This document shows positions 63,850 through 64,000 of a DNA stretch of 64,000 nucleotides, piece after piece. Each line of letters starts with the position of its first letter. Positions within the stretch are counted from its first letter, which is position 1. Position numbers and translations under genes: made by a program. Source of the stretch: Homoserinimonas aerilata (GTDB taxonomy: Bacteria > Actinomycetota > Actinomycetes > Actinomycetales > Microbacteriaceae); the NCBI RefSeq assembly GCF_006716125.1, contig NZ_VFOM01000001.1, forward strand, positions 2,076,499 to 2,140,498, given 5' to 3'. A model generated the notes under the pieces. That model saw only the letters and a list, made by a program, of their open reading frames with translations. It had not been told where the DNA came from and searched no databases.

Positions 63850-64000
<151 letters not shown>

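Overview
This 64 kb window is high-GC chromosomal DNA from an actinobacterium, most likely family Microbacteriaceae. The evidence is GTG and TTG starts, a NusG with a long acidic N-terminal extension, the gene order trnW-secE-nusG-rplK-rplA, a joined S10-spc-alpha ribosomal cluster, and dispersed palindromic repeats of the GGTTTCGA...CTCAACC type. The hexamer GGATGC/GCATCC is also very frequent. No rRNA, CRISPR array or phage was seen. One tRNA (Trp) is present.

Layout: 1-2174 carries a partial GNAT acetyltransferase, an EamA exporter and a divergent LysR regulator. 2136-5128 is the minus-strand trnW-secE-nusG-rplK-rplA unit. 5192-11307 holds a PLP aminotransferase, a DUF559 endonuclease-like gene bracketed by palindromes, and a divergent envelope-stress locus (PspC-kinase/LuxR regulator against a PspC/toast-rack membrane protein). 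guaB follows at 11347-12849. 13088-26529 is a branched-chain amino acid ABC transporter locus, with livHMGF converging on two binding-protein genes.

That liv locus is interrupted at 17066-23807 by a 6.7 kb unit. It consists of an IS3-family transposase, a complete arsenic-resistance operon (arsR, acr3, two arsC, a TrxB-like gene and an ArsO-like gene) and a structured right end. One pair of 23-bp inverted repeats and one 3-bp direct repeat (ATT) bound the whole unit. It looks like an insertion sequence carrying ars cargo that transposed as one piece into the 4-nt loop of the terminator hairpin between livF and livK. I consider this the most interesting system here.

26621-40153 holds rarD, CIRCE-controlled groES, a THUMP-like methyltransferase, two small DUF4190-type membrane proteins, an overlapping minus-strand run (glmS, acpS, alr, tsaE, tsaB, rimI, tsaD) serving cell-wall precursors, ACP maturation and tRNA t6A, then coaA and glmM-rpsI-rplM. 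truA and an acyltransferase-SGNH gene lie divergently at 40155-43157. From 43463 to the end nearly everything is minus strand: rplQ-rpoA-rpsK-rpsM-rpmJ-infA, then map-adk-secY, the spc and S10 ribosomal genes up to rpsJ, a small MT0933-type antitoxin-like gene, and tuf-fusA-rpsG (rpsG cut by the window edge).

Several ribosomal proteins carry low-complexity extensions; the most striking is a roughly 100-residue Lys/Ala/Pro histone-H1-like N-terminus on L15.
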